Part shown: in pieces, positions 54,064-64,000 of the stretch | Numbering within the stretch: the first letter of the stretch is position 1 | How the letters are laid out: every line of letters begins with the position of its first letter | NCBI RefSeq assembly: GCF_017312725.1 | Contig: NZ_BOPO01000101.1 | Location: 53,323-117,322, forward strand | Direction of reading: 5' to 3' | Length of the DNA stretch: 64,000 nt | Source: Actinocatenispora comari | GTDB lineage: Bacteria > Actinomycetota > Actinomycetes > Mycobacteriales > Micromonosporaceae | The notes under the pieces: generated by a model | Databases searched by the model: none | Told to the model about the DNA's origin: nothing | The model's input: only the letters and a program-made list of their open reading frames with translations | Program-made: the position numbers and the translations under genes

Positions 54064-55812
54064 TCAGGTGGTCAGGTAGACGTTGTAGAAGATCGGCGTG
54101 CCGAGCGTCTGGCTGAGCACCACGTTCTTGCACTTGGTGCCGGACAGCGTCACGTTCGACGTGTTGATGATCGGTACCACCGGTGCGTACTTCGTCATGA
54201 TCATCTTGTCCAGCTTGGCCCAGCCCGGCGCCGCCTGCTCGGCGTGCTCGGCGGAGAGCTTCTCGATCTGCGCGTTGACGTCCGGCGCGTTCAGGTACGA
54301 GTAGTCCTTGTTGCCCTTGGCGCGGATCGTGTTGCCGTTGAACAGCGGGGCGACGATCGACGAGCCGCTCGGCCAGTCCGCCGCCCAGGTGTTGATGTAC
54401 AGGTCGTACGGGTTGGTCTTGGTGCCGATGTTGTCGTAGTAGTTCGAGCTGTCGACCGGCTTCAGCACGATCTGGAAACCGGCCTTCTCCAGCGAGTTCT
54501 TGATGACCACGGCGGTCGCCTGGTTGGCCGACACGTTGGAGTAGGCGTACACCAGCTTCGGGTGCTTGCCGCCGAGCAACTGCTTCGCCTTCGCCGGGTC
54601 ACCGTGCGTCCCGGCCGGGTAGGCGTCGTACTTCTGGTAGCCGATGGTCAGCGGCGACTCGATCGCGGTGGCCGGCTGGCCGGTCAGGTTGCCGCCGCGG
54701 GCCTGCAGGTACGCGCCGCGGTCCAGGGCGTAGTTGAGTGCCTTGCGCACGTTGAGGTCGGTGACCCGCTGGGTGTTGATGGCGAGGTAGCTGACGAACG
54801 GGGACAGCCCCTGCACCATCCGCTTCTTCACCGCCGGATCGCCGGTCACCTTCGGCAGCAGCGACGCCGGCACGTTCTCGTACTGGGTCGCGTAGGCGTC
54901 GTCGCCGTTGCTCGCCAGTACCCGGTTGGTCTGCTGCACGTTGCTCGGCCCGAACTCGGCGACCAGCTTGTCGAAGTAGTCGTGCCGGACCGCGTCGGTC
55001 TTCGGATCCCAGTACTTGTTGCGCACCAGCGTCAGCGAGGTGCCGCGGATGTACTTGTCGATCTTGTACGGGCCGGACGCGAACGGCCGCCGGTCGTACT
55101 TGGTGCCGGTGTCCTTGCTCGGCGGCACCGGCGCGGTGGTACCCAGCGAGGCGGCGAACGGCAGGTCGCACTGCGGCTTGGGGAAGGTGAACGTGATGGT
55201 CTTGGCGCCGTCGACCGTCACGCCGGGCGGCATCTTCGCGCCCCCGTCGTACGGGCCCTTGTACTTGGCGTTGTACTCGTCGCTGTCGGCCAGCCAACGC
55301 TGGATGTAGGTGGGGCCCTCGCCGAGCGTCGGGGAGAACGAGCGGGCCACTCCGTACGCCACGTCGGCGGCGGTGATGGGGCTGCCGTCCTCGTACTTGA
55401 GGCCGTCCTTGAGGGTGAAGCGCCACTGCGTGCAGTCGCCCTTGACGTCCTTGCCCGGGGTGGTGGCGAGGTCGCCGACCAGGGTCAGCGTGCCGTCCCC
55501 GGTCTCCTTGAACATCGTCAGCGTCCGGATGTACAGCTGGTCCATCGACATCGCGTCGACCACGTAGTTGCGCTGCGGGTCGAGGTGCTCGAAGTCGGAC
55601 TCCTCCAGGTAGTGGAAGGTGCCGCCACGCACCGCACCGGGCACCGCCTTCGCCGGGCCCAGCGAGTCCTTCGGGTCCATCGCGATGGTGCTGCTCTGCT
55701 GCTTGTGCTTGGTCTGGGTCGAGGTGTCCGTGCCGGTGTTCTTGCTGCACGCCGCGAGGCTCGCCGTCAGCGCGACCGCGCCGAGCACGGCCACCGCCAT
55801 CCGTTGTCGCAT
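54064..55812 (-). CDS. Peptide ABC transporter substrate-binding lipoprotein (family 5), copy 1
   Basis: A 582-residue extracytoplasmic solute-binding protein of the oligopeptide/dipeptide (SBP_bac_5) family. The signal peptide ends in the lipobox SLAAC. The fold marks are WRFTLKDGLKYEDGSPITAADVAYG and the hinge and lid segments FASGPYKIDKY and NVRKALNYALDR. GGAGGA precedes ATG 55812. It is a diverged paralogue of the next upstream gene, with long shared stretches such as LKDGLKYEDGS. It is separated from that gene by a terminator, so it may have its own promoter. Confidence 0.93.
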   Translation of the reverse strand: MRQRMAVAVLGAVALTASLAACSKNTGTDTSTQTKHKQQSSTIAMDPKDSLGPAKAVPGAVRGGTFHYLEESDFEHLDPQRNYVVDAMSMDQLYIRTLTMFKETGDGTLTLVGDLATTPGKDVKGDCTQWRFTLKDGLKYEDGSPITAADVAYGVARSFSPTLGEGPTYIQRWLADSDEYNAKYKGPYDGGAKMPPGVTVDGAKTITFTFPKPQCDLPFAASLGTTAPVPPSKDTGTKYDRRPFASGPYKIDKYIRGTSLTLVRNKYWDPKTDAVRHDYFDKLVAEFGPSNVQQTNRVLASNGDDAYATQYENVPASLLPKVTGDPAVKKRMVQGLSPFVSYLAINTQRVTDLNVRKALNYALDRGAYLQARGGNLTGQPATAIESPLTIGYQKYDAYPAGTHGDPAKAKQLLGGKHPKLVYAYSNVSANQATAVVIKNSLEKAGFQIVLKPVDSSNYYDNIGTKTNPYDLYINTWAADWPSGSSIVAPLFNGNTIRAKGNKDYSYLNAPDVNAQIEKLSAEHAEQAAPGWAKLDKMIMTKYAPVVPIINTSNVTLSGTKCKNVVLSQTLGTPIFYNVYLTT

Positions 55813-56093
55813 TCGTTCCTCCCGCTCGCCGAGCATTCGTACGAGCCGGTGCGGGCAGGAGCGCCACGCCCCGGGATCCGGGACCGGTACGGGGGTGTAC
55901 CGGTCCTTATGGCGCAGGCCACACTGCCCGCCATGACCAGAGAAATTAGCGGCGAATCCGGCGGCGGACGTCACGGCCGAACAACGACCGCATCTCAACT
56001 TGATAGAAGGAATTCTTCATCATCTTAAGGAAGCCCGAAAAACACCGGCAGAACCCGGTACCGGCCGGAAACCCGCCGGTGGGTACGAAAACA
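55813..56093. other. Intergenic promoter region of binding protein 1
   Basis: An AT-richer stretch (55985-56045, including GAATTCTTCATCATC) lies about 175-230 nt upstream of the gene start and could hold the promoter on the minus strand. No small gene is evident. Confidence 0.4.
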
Positions 56094-56130
56094 GCGGCGG
56101 CCGGTGTCCGCGAGGGACACCGGCCGCCGC
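56094..56130 (-). terminator. Strong rho-independent-like terminator after binding protein 2
   Basis: Perfect 16-bp stem GCGGCGGCCGGTGTCC / GGACACCGGCCGCCGC with a 5-nt loop. On the minus strand it is followed by TGTTTT. It sits 17 nt after the stop of the binding-protein gene that ends at 56147. Confidence 0.88.
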
Positions 56131-56146
56131 CGGGAGACGGGTACGG

Positions 56147-57898
56147 CTACTTGAGGTAGACGCTCGTGTAGACGTTGGTACCCAGGTCGGTCGACAGCTC
56201 GACACCGCCGACCTTCGAGCCGGTCAGCGACAGGCTCTTGTTGAAGTACACCGGGACGGTCGCGGCGAACTTGGACCACTCCTGGTCCAGCTTCGCCCAG
56301 TCGTCCGCGGACTGGTCGGACGGCAGCTTGCTCGCCGCGTCCAGCTTCTTGTTGTAGGCGTCGTCGTTGTAGTACGACACGTCGTTGTTGCCGTTCGGCT
56401 GGATGCTCCGGCCGTCGGTCAGCACCGGCAGCACCGCCGCACCGGTCGGCCAGTCGGCCGCCCAGTCGGTGATGTAGAAGTCGAACGGGTTGTCCTTGCG
56501 GCCCAGCTCGGTGAAGTAGTTCTCCGGGTCGACCGGCTTCAGCACGATCTGGAAGCCCGCCTTCTCCATCGCCTGCTGCACCGCCGGCGCGAGACGCTGG
56601 CCCCACGGGTTGTTGCGGTAGCCGAAGATCAGCTTCGGCTTCTTGCCCGCGAGCAGCTCCTTGGCCTTCGCCGCGTTGCCGCTGGCACCACCGTCGAACG
56701 TGTTGTAGTTCTTCCAGCCGATCACCGTCGGCGACAGCAACGTGGTCGCCGGCGTGGCCAGCGCGTCACCACCGACCGTCTGGATGATCGCCTTGCGGTC
56801 CAACGCGTACGCCATCGCCTCGCGGACCTTCTGGTCCTTGACGGTCTGCGTGTTGATCGCCATGTAGTAGACGAACGGGCCCTGGCCACTGATCGTCCGG
56901 TTCTTCAGGCTCGCGTTCCCGGTCACCTTGGGCACCAGCGCCTGCGGCACGTTCTCCTGCGCCACCGCGTACTGGTCCGGGCCCGCGTCCGCGATCATCC
57001 GGTTGGTCTCGGTGGTGTCCGTCGGACCGAACGTGTAGGTGATCGTGTTCGGGTACGCGTGCCGGATCGGGTCGGTCTTCGCGTCCCAGTACTTGTTGCG
57101 CTCCAGGACCAGCTTGCTGCCCCGGTTGTACGTCTTGATCTTGTACGGGCCGGACGAGAACGGGTGCAGGTCGTACTTCGCGCCCTTGTCCTGCGCCTTC
57201 GGCACCGGGGTCGAGGTCGGCAGCTGCAGCGCGAACGGCAGGTCGCAGTGCGGTGCCTTGAAGTGGAAGATCAGCGTCTTGTCGCCCTTGACCTCCAGGC
57301 CCGGGGCGATGTCGGCACCGCCGTTGTAGGGGCCCTTGTAGGTCTTGTTGTAGTCGACGCTGTTCGACAGCCACTGCGCCAGGTAGTGCGGGCCCTCGGC
57401 GATCTGCGACGAGAAGGACCGCGAGATCCCGTACGCCACGTCCTTGGCGGTGATCGCGGAGCCGTCCTCGTACTTGAGGCCGTCCTTGAGGGTGTACTCC
57501 CAGTTCATGCACTTGCTGCCGTCGAGGTCCTTGCCCGGCCCGGTGGCCAGGTCGCCGACCAGCGTCAGCTTGCCGTTCTTGCCCTGCTTGAACATCGTCA
57601 GGGTGCGCGAGAACAGCTGCTCCGCGGACATCGCCTGCACCACGTAGGTGCGCTGGCCGTCCAGGTGCTCGAAGTCGCTGGTCTGCAGGATCTGCAGGTC
57701 GCCGCCCTGCTTCGCGCCGGCGACCGCCGGCGCGGGGCCCTGCGAGTCCTTCGGGTTGTTCGAAATACCGCCGGTGTTCTTCGTGACGTCGTTCTCGTTG
57801 CCGCCGTTGCCGCCACCGCCCGTGTTCTTCGAGCAGGCGCCAAGAGCAGCGACCACGACCATGGCGCCAACGGCGGCCACAGCCATCCTTGGTCGCAT
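56147..57898 (-). CDS. Peptide ABC transporter substrate-binding lipoprotein (family 5), copy 2
   Basis: A 583-residue SBP_bac_5 protein. Its signal sequence ends in ALGACS (lipid-anchored Cys) and is followed by a Gly/Asn-rich linker (KNTGGGGNGGNEND). The mature fold includes EYTLKDGLKYEDGSAITAKDVAYG and SSGPYKIKTY. ATG 57898 is seven bases after GGAGG. It follows a DppB-type permease gene in the same direction by 247 bp. Two binding proteins beside one transporter suggests widened substrate range. Confidence 0.93.
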   Translation of the reverse strand: MRPRMAVAAVGAMVVVAALGACSKNTGGGGNGGNENDVTKNTGGISNNPKDSQGPAPAVAGAKQGGDLQILQTSDFEHLDGQRTYVVQAMSAEQLFSRTLTMFKQGKNGKLTLVGDLATGPGKDLDGSKCMNWEYTLKDGLKYEDGSAITAKDVAYGISRSFSSQIAEGPHYLAQWLSNSVDYNKTYKGPYNGGADIAPGLEVKGDKTLIFHFKAPHCDLPFALQLPTSTPVPKAQDKGAKYDLHPFSSGPYKIKTYNRGSKLVLERNKYWDAKTDPIRHAYPNTITYTFGPTDTTETNRMIADAGPDQYAVAQENVPQALVPKVTGNASLKNRTISGQGPFVYYMAINTQTVKDQKVREAMAYALDRKAIIQTVGGDALATPATTLLSPTVIGWKNYNTFDGGASGNAAKAKELLAGKKPKLIFGYRNNPWGQRLAPAVQQAMEKAGFQIVLKPVDPENYFTELGRKDNPFDFYITDWAADWPTGAAVLPVLTDGRSIQPNGNNDVSYYNDDAYNKKLDAASKLPSDQSADDWAKLDQEWSKFAATVPVYFNKSLSLTGSKVGGVELSTDLGTNVYTSVYLK

Positions 57899-58145
57899 CA
57901 CATAACCTCCGCAACCTCGTCGGCCGCTCGGCTGAAGCACGCTCGCGCCGGCGGCGCTGTGCCTCCCCGGCGCACTCCCGATGGCACGGGAGCAGAACCG
58001 CCGACAAGGCTGTTTCACAGGGAACTTAGTCACATTGCCAGGCCGGCCGGTCACGAGCACGCAACGACACGGTCTCAGCGCGGCCTAGTGCCTGCCCGGA
58101 ACGGGATCAAGGGGTCCACACCCTCGCCCACACCGGGCAGCCACG

Positions 58146-59135
58146 TCAGCTCAACCGCACACGCGGATCGATCACCGAATACAGCATGTCGACCACGATG
58201 TTGAGCAGGATGATGAAGAACGCCGCCAACAGCACCGTCGCCATCACCACCGGGAGGTTCAGGTCGTTCACCGCCTGCACCGCGGTGCGGCCCAGGCCGT
58301 TGACACCGAACACCGTCTCGGTGATCACCGCGCCGCCCAACGACGCGCCGAAGTAGAGCCCGGCGGTGGTGACGATCGGCGTGATCGCCGCCCGCAACGC
58401 GTGCCGGCCGTACACCTTCCACTTGGTCAGGCCCTTGGCCCGGGCGGTCCGGACGAAGTCCTCCGACAGCGTCTCCAGCATCTGCGCCCGGGACAACCGG
58501 GCGAAGATCGCCGAGTTCAGGAAGCCCAGCGTCACCCACGGCAGCAGCATCTGCACGAACCACTGGCCGGGATCGTCGAACGGCGACGTGTACCCCGGGT
58601 TGGGCAACAGGTGCATCGTGTAGACGAACAGCAGCAGCAGGATCGGGCCGAAGAAGTAGATCTGCATCGACGCACCGACCAGGCTGACGCCCACCGCCGC
58701 CTTGTCGAACGCGGTGCCCCGGCGCAGCGCCGAGATCATCCCCAGCCCCACCCCGAGCACCAGTTGCAGCACCGTCGCGCCGACCACGATCGACACCGTC
58801 ACCGGCAGGGTGCGGCCGATGATGTCGGTGACCGGCTCGTTGGTGCGGAACGAGAAGCCCAGGCACGGCGCCGGGCACTTCACCGCGAGCTCACCGGTGC
58901 CGTACGACCGGCCGGCGACGAGGCCCTTCATGAACTCGCCGTACTGCACGTACGTGGGCTTGTCGAGGCCGAGCCGCTGCTCGGTCTGCGCGATCGCGTG
59001 CGCGTCGCACTGCTTGCCGCACATCACGTACGCCGGCGACGTGGGCACGGCGAAGAACAGGATGAACGTGATGATACTGACCGCGACCAGCGACAGTATC
59101 GCCAACAGAACACGTTTGACCAGGTACCGAATCAT
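58146..59135 (-). CDS. Peptide ABC transporter permease (DppB-like), copy 1
   Basis: A 329-residue inner-membrane permease with six hydrophobic helices and the cytosolic EAA loop (DFVRTARAKGLTKWKVYGRHALR). The extracytoplasmic loop after helix 1 contains four cysteines (YVMCGKQCDAH, VKCPAPCLG). It is of equal length to the DppB homologue at 61474-62463, and by eye about 85% identical. No partner DppC, ATPase or complete transporter lies downstream of it, only the binding proteins, so it probably shares the DppC and ATPases encoded upstream. Confidence 0.92.
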   Translation of the reverse strand: MIRYLVKRVLLAILSLVAVSIITFILFFAVPTSPAYVMCGKQCDAHAIAQTEQRLGLDKPTYVQYGEFMKGLVAGRSYGTGELAVKCPAPCLGFSFRTNEPVTDIIGRTLPVTVSIVVGATVLQLVLGVGLGMISALRRGTAFDKAAVGVSLVGASMQIYFFGPILLLLFVYTMHLLPNPGYTSPFDDPGQWFVQMLLPWVTLGFLNSAIFARLSRAQMLETLSEDFVRTARAKGLTKWKVYGRHALRAAITPIVTTAGLYFGASLGGAVITETVFGVNGLGRTAVQAVNDLNLPVVMATVLLAAFFIILLNIVVDMLYSVIDPRVRLS

Positions 59136-59232
59136 TGCCGACACCCCGTATGGCACGTTGCCAGGACGCACCAAGGCTAGACATAACCCGGAAGACATGG
59201 GTCACGGCAAAGACACGAAGGCATACCACATG

Positions 59233-59269
59233 CGACGGCGCCCGTACCTGTGGGGTACGGGCGCCGTCG
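59233..59269 (-). terminator. Terminator after the ATPase genes
   Basis: A 16-bp perfect stem, CGACGGCGCCCGTACC / GGTACGGGCGCCGTCG, with loop TGTGG. It begins 14 nt after the stop of the DppF-like gene, and separates the C-B-D-F operon from the permease/binding-protein unit. Confidence 0.82.
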
Positions 59270-59283
59270 TCGGGTGCGGTGGG

Positions 59284-60329
59284 TCAGGCGATCGGGCCGG
59301 TCTCCGGGAAGTGGCAGGCCACCTGCTGACCGGTACCGATCTGCAGCAGCGGCGGCTCCACCTCGGCGCACTTGGGCTGCGCCTTCCAGCAGCGGGTGCG
59401 GAACCGGCAGCCGGACGGCGGGTTCAGCGGCGTGGGCACGTCGCCCTCCAGCCGGATGCGCTCCCGGCCCTTCTCGCCGATCTTCGTCACGTCCGGCACC
59501 GCGGACAGCAGCGCCCGGGTGTACGGGTGGGCGGGCTCCTCGTAGATCTGGTGCCGGTCGCCGATCTCGACCATCTTGCCCAGGTACATCACGCCGATGC
59601 GCTGGCAGAAGTGCCGGACCACGGCCAGGTCGTGCGCGATGAACACGAACGCCAGGTCGAACTCGCGCTGCAGGTCCCGCAGCAGGTTGATCACCTGCGC
59701 CTGGATCGACACGTCCAGCGCGGACACCGGCTCGTCGGCCACGATCAGCTTCGGCCGCAACGCCAGCGCCCGGGCGATGCCGATGCGCTGCCGCTGACCG
59801 CCGGAGAACTCGTGCGGGTAGCGGTTGTAGTGCTCCGGGTTCAGGCCGACCGTCTCCAGCAGCTCCTGCACCCGCTTCTTCACCCCGCCGGGCGGGTTGA
59901 TCCCGTTGACCTGCAACGGCATCGCCACGATCTTGCCGACCGTGTGCCGCGGGTTCAGCGACGAGTACGGGTCCTGGAAGATGATCTGCAGGTCGTGCCG
60001 CAGCGCCCGCATCTGGGACCGGTTGAACCGGGTGATGTCACGGCCCTCGAACACGATCTTGCCGGCGGTCGCCTCCAGCAGCTTGACCACCATCCGGCCG
60101 GTGGTCGTCTTGCCGCAGCCGGACTCGCCGACCAGACCGAGCGTCTCGCCGCGGTCGACGCTGAAGTCGACCCCGTCGACGGCGCGCACCAGCGCCTTGG
60201 TGCCGAAGGCGCCCTGCTTGACCGGGAAGTGCTTGGCCAGCCCCTCCACCGTGAGCAGGGGGGACGAGCTACGCGGCGCCACCGCCGTCGGCGCGGCCTG
60301 GCTGCCAGGCTCGAAGGTCTGCTCGCTCA

Positions 60330-60330
<1 letters not shown>
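59284..60330 (-). CDS. Oligopeptide ABC transporter ATP-binding protein (DppF/OppF-like)
   Basis: A 348-residue ABC ATPase. Walker A GESGCGKTT, signature EFSGGQRQRIGIA, Walker B LIVADEPVSALD and the H-loop IAHDLAVVRH are all intact. The C-terminal oligo_HPY domain (PLNPPSGCRFRTRCWKAQPKC) carries the Cys cluster that in some peptide-transport ATPases binds an FeS centre. GTG 60330 shares one base with the upstream stop (TAGTG). It pairs with the DppD-like ATPase. Confidence 0.95.
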
Positions 60331-61400
<1,070 letters not shown>

Positions 61401-61473
61401 TCTTCCTACTCTCTCTCCGGCGACCGATGCGGTACCAGTCGTGCCCGCCGGGGTGCCGGCGGGCACGGACCGG

Positions 61474-62463
61474 TCAGCCCAGCCGCACCCGCGGGTCGAT
61501 CACGGAGTACAGCACGTCGACGATGATGTTCATGACGATGATGAAGAACGCCGCGAGCAGCACGGTGCCCATCACGACCGGGAGGTTCAGGTCGTTCACC
61601 GCCTGCACCGCGGTACGGCCCAGGCCGTTGACGCCGAACACCGTCTCGGTGATCACCGCGCCGCCGAGCGCGCCGCCCAGGTCGAGGCCGGCGATGGTGA
61701 CGATCGGGGTGATCGCCGCCCGCAGCGCGTGCCGGGCGTAGACCTTCCGTTTCGGCAGGCCCTTGGCCCGGGCGGTCCGGACGAAGTCCTCCGACAGCGT
61801 CTCCAGCATCTGCGCGCGGGACAACCGGGCGTAGATCGCCGAGTTCAGGAAGCCCAGGGTGGCCCAGGGCAGCAGCAGCTGCGTGAACCATTGCCCGGGA
61901 TTGTCGAACGGTGACGTGTAGCCCGGGTTGGGTAAGACGTGCAGCGAATAGACGAAGATCAACAAGAGGATCGGGCCGAAGAAGTAGATCTGCATCGACG
62001 CACCGACGAGGCTGACGCCCACCGCCGTCTTGTCGAAGACACTCCCTCTCTTCAGAGCCGATATCATGCCCAGCCCGACGCCCAGCACCGTCTGGATGAC
62101 CAGGGCACCGACCACGATCGACACCGTCACCGGGACGGTGCGCTTGATGATGTCGGTGACCGGCTCGTTGGTCCGGAACGAGAAGCCCAGGCACGGCGCC
62201 GGGCACTTCACCGCGAGGTCGCCCGTGCCGTACGTCCGGCCGGCGACCATGCCCTTCATGAACTGGCCGTACTGCACGTAGGTCGGCTCGTCGAGGCCCA
62301 GCCGGTGCTCGGTCTGCGCGATCGCGTGCGCGTCGCACTGCTTGCCGCACATCACGTACGCGGGGGACGTCGGCACCGCGAAGAACAGCAGGAACGTCAC
62401 GATGCTGACGGCGAACATCGTCAGCACGGCGAGCAGGATCCGCCTGATCAAATACCGAGCCAT
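61474..62463 (-). CDS. Peptide ABC transporter permease (DppB-like), copy 2
   Basis: A 329-residue six-helix permease with EAA loop DFVRTARAKGLPKRKVYARHALR and the same four-cysteine extracytoplasmic loop as copy 1. ATG 62463 is preferred over GTG 62466 because AAGG is correctly spaced for it. It lies between the DppC-like gene and the DppD-like ATPase, in the normal order for a functional importer, so this is probably the ancestral copy. Confidence 0.93.
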   Translation of the reverse strand: MARYLIRRILLAVLTMFAVSIVTFLLFFAVPTSPAYVMCGKQCDAHAIAQTEHRLGLDEPTYVQYGQFMKGMVAGRTYGTGDLAVKCPAPCLGFSFRTNEPVTDIIKRTVPVTVSIVVGALVIQTVLGVGLGMISALKRGSVFDKTAVGVSLVGASMQIYFFGPILLLIFVYSLHVLPNPGYTSPFDNPGQWFTQLLLPWATLGFLNSAIYARLSRAQMLETLSEDFVRTARAKGLPKRKVYARHALRAAITPIVTIAGLDLGGALGGAVITETVFGVNGLGRTAVQAVNDLNLPVVMGTVLLAAFFIIVMNIIVDVLYSVIDPRVRLG

Positions 62464-62557
62464 CACACACCTTGCCGATCAGGGTTGTTCTTCGCGCCGT
62501 ACGGCGCCGGGGCGTTCGTGCTGCCCGCCGCGGCGGCGAGCAGGTTTCCCGGCGCTC

Positions 62558-63604
62558 TCATCGGGACGACTTCGGGTCGAGGGCGTCTCGCACGGAGTCG
62601 CCGAACAGGTTGAAGGCCAGCACCAGGATCAGGATCGTGGCACCGGACACCATCGTGTAGAAGGGGTCGGTCTGCAGGAACGTCGTCCCGTTGTTGATCA
62701 TTCGGCCGAGGTCCGGTGTTGGTTCGACCACGCCGATGTTCAGGAACGACAGCGCCGCCTCACCGGTGATGAACTGCGGCACGTTGAGCGAGAAGACCAC
62801 CAGGATCGGCGCCCAGATGTTCGGCAGCAGCTGGCGGAACAGGATGTGCCCCATGCCGGCGCCGGCCGCCCGGGCCGCCTCGACGAACTCGCGCTCGCGC
62901 AGCGACAGCACCTGGCCACGCACCAGCCGGGCCGGGTAGGTCCAGCTGAAGCAGGCGAACACGCCGATGATCAGCCCGACTCGGAACAGCGCCGAGACGT
63001 CACCGCGCTCGCCGTACACCTTGTTCGTGATGACCGGGATCGCCGCCAGGCAGAAGATGAAGAACGGGAAGGCGAGCACCAGGTCGATGAACCAGTTGAT
63101 GATCGAGTCGACGATGCCGCCGGCGTAGCCGGCCACGATGCCGATGACGATGCCGATCGAGATCGTGATGATCGCGGCCAGGAAGGCGATCACCAGCGAG
63201 GTGCGCATCCCGTAGATCAGCTGCATCAGCACGTCCCGGCCGAGCTGCGGCTCCAGGCCGAGCCAGTGCGAGCCGCTGATGCCGCCCAGGTAGCCGAGCG
63301 GGTAGCCCGAGGTGTCCAGCAGGTCGGAATGCTGGTCGGTGGCGTTCGCCCCGTAGAGCTTGGAAATCAGTGGCGCGGCGATGGCCAGCACGAACATGAT
63401 GACCAGCACGATGCCACTGACGAGTGCCACCCGGTCACGCTTCAACCGGATCCAGGCGAGTTGCCCCGGAGACCGGCCGACGATGGCGGCACCCGACGTA
63501 CCCGCGGTGGTGTCGCCGCCCTCGGCGACGGGCACCTCACCGACCGCGATGCCGCCGCCTGGCGGCTCCGCCTGGTCGTGAGGACCCAACGGGGTCTGCG
63601 TCAT
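62558..63604 (-). CDS. Peptide ABC transporter permease (DppC-like)
   Basis: A 348-residue permease. A polar N-terminal tail of about 50 residues precedes the OppC_N segment (AWIRLKRDRVALVSGIVLV), followed by five further helices and the EAA loop EFVEAARAAGAGMGHILFRQLLPN. The LGTD-like entry typical of DppC is represented by HWLGLEPQLGRDV. GGAGGGAGC precedes ATG 63604. It is the first gene of the transporter operon; its partner is the DppB homologue that follows. Confidence 0.94.
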   Translation of the reverse strand: MTQTPLGPHDQAEPPGGGIAVGEVPVAEGGDTTAGTSGAAIVGRSPGQLAWIRLKRDRVALVSGIVLVIMFVLAIAAPLISKLYGANATDQHSDLLDTSGYPLGYLGGISGSHWLGLEPQLGRDVLMQLIYGMRTSLVIAFLAAIITISIGIVIGIVAGYAGGIVDSIINWFIDLVLAFPFFIFCLAAIPVITNKVYGERGDVSALFRVGLIIGVFACFSWTYPARLVRGQVLSLREREFVEAARAAGAGMGHILFRQLLPNIWAPILVVFSLNVPQFITGEAALSFLNIGVVEPTPDLGRMINNGTTFLQTDPFYTMVSGATILILVLAFNLFGDSVRDALDPKSSR

Positions 63605-63949
63605 CGAATCTGCTCCCTCCGGGCTGGACCGGATCCAGACTCGCCGAACCGCCTTCCTTCCGGCGGCTGGGGATCCCGTCCGAGCATGCTGCTGCGCCCC
63701 GACTTCGACGCGAAACTATCTATGGTTGGCGCCCGTTTTGAATTCCCGGCGGCATCAGGTTGGTAACAAGTGACCGGAACGCGTAACCGCGGGGCGCCGT
63801 GACGCAGGACAGACGCGAAGTTTCGCCCGTTCCACCCGGCCGGGACCGGCCGTCGGTGCGACGCCGGGTTCGGCTGTCCAGCCGATTCCCAGACTCTGAT
63901 ATCGGCGATCCGCTTGCCTCCGACCGCCGTGAGTCGCACCGTTGCGCAC
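63605..63949. other. Promoter region of the peptide-transporter operon
   Basis: A 345-bp gap between divergent genes. On the minus strand, TAGATA (plus 63717-63722) and TTCAAA (plus 63737-63742) could be a -10/-35 pair, though the 14-nt spacing is short. Frames on the minus strand here are Arg-rich and not credible. Confidence 0.35.
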
Positions 63950-64000
63950 ATGGGGACCCTACTATCCGCTCAGCAGGTCGCCGACGGGCTCCGGGCCCTA
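63950..64000 (+). CDS. Start of a gene, probably 4a-hydroxytetrahydrobiopterin dehydratase
   Basis: ATG at 63950 opens a frame that runs off the window after 17 codons: MGTLLSAQQVADGLRAL. This resembles the beginning of pterin-4-alpha-carbinolamine dehydratases (a '-LL----V---L--L' opening followed by the conserved GW, which would lie just outside). Two CTA codons are unusual for this genome. The call rests on a very short piece. Confidence 0.4.
   Translation, partial: MGTLLSAQQVADGLRAL

Overview
The window is about 64 kb of very GC-rich DNA (roughly 72-74% by eye). It has strong third-position GC bias, GTG/TTG starts, leaderless-type starts and many ATGA/GTGA stop-start overlaps. Together with a PknB-type kinase, LAL/LuxR regulators, an MMPL exporter, an InhA-like enoyl reductase and a conservon-like Roadblock gene, this indicates a filamentous actinomycete. 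Micromonosporaceae-like is my best guess, but it is an inference. I see no rRNA, tRNA or CRISPR.

Left arm (1-12 kb): mostly housekeeping. It holds a sulfur group (FAD-NAD(P) protein, 4 x 27-28 bp tandem repeat, cysteine dioxygenase, rhodanese), an M20 amidohydrolase, a methylmalonyl-CoA-mutase catalytic subunit without its B12 domain, a membrane Ser/Thr kinase, phosphomannomutase, upp, a VOC protein and a HadA/MaoC-like half dehydratase. A palindromic MITE-like element lies before the kinase.

Centre (12.4-41.7 kb): a biosynthetic gene cluster that I do not recognise as a described one. An eight-gene minus-strand operon (31333 down to 17927) encodes a KS-AT-ACP-alpha-oxoamine synthase megasynthase, an acyl-adenylating ligase/aldehyde-dehydrogenase fusion, a ThDP enzyme, a FabF-like KS, an ACP, a YqcI/YcgG (GntA-like haem N-oxygenase family) protein, an acyl-ACP desaturase and FabG. 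An MMPL exporter follows. A second minus operon (40000 down to 34253) encodes a flavin halogenase, an InhA/FabI reductase, a membrane protein, a sulfotransferase and a cation/proton antiporter. An MFS exporter is divergent, and two large LuxR regulators are present. A dedicated type II fatty-acid line appears to feed a PKS that releases its chain by decarboxylative condensation with an amino acid, giving an alpha-amino ketone or pyrroline-type lipid. That lipid may then be N-oxidised, desaturated, halogenated and sulfated. A shared 26-bp motif lies about 170-182 nt upstream of the megasynthase, halogenase and MMPL genes and probably ties them into one regulon.

Copper/redox block (41.7-45 kb): TetR, a cupredoxin lipoprotein and a multicopper oxidase, divergent from a PF03640 membrane-anchored protein, with AT-rich operator palindromes between them.

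Right arm (45-64 kb): deoC with two aldehyde dehydrogenases (the second truncated), a DUF4261 protein, a GNAT, and an unusual operon of an acidic protein, a catalytically dead IS110-transposase-derived protein carrying a conservon-kinase-like tail, and a Roadblock/LC7 protein. Last comes an oligopeptide ABC transporter locus with duplicated permease and binding-protein genes. The window ends in the first codons of a probable pterin-carbinolamine dehydratase gene.
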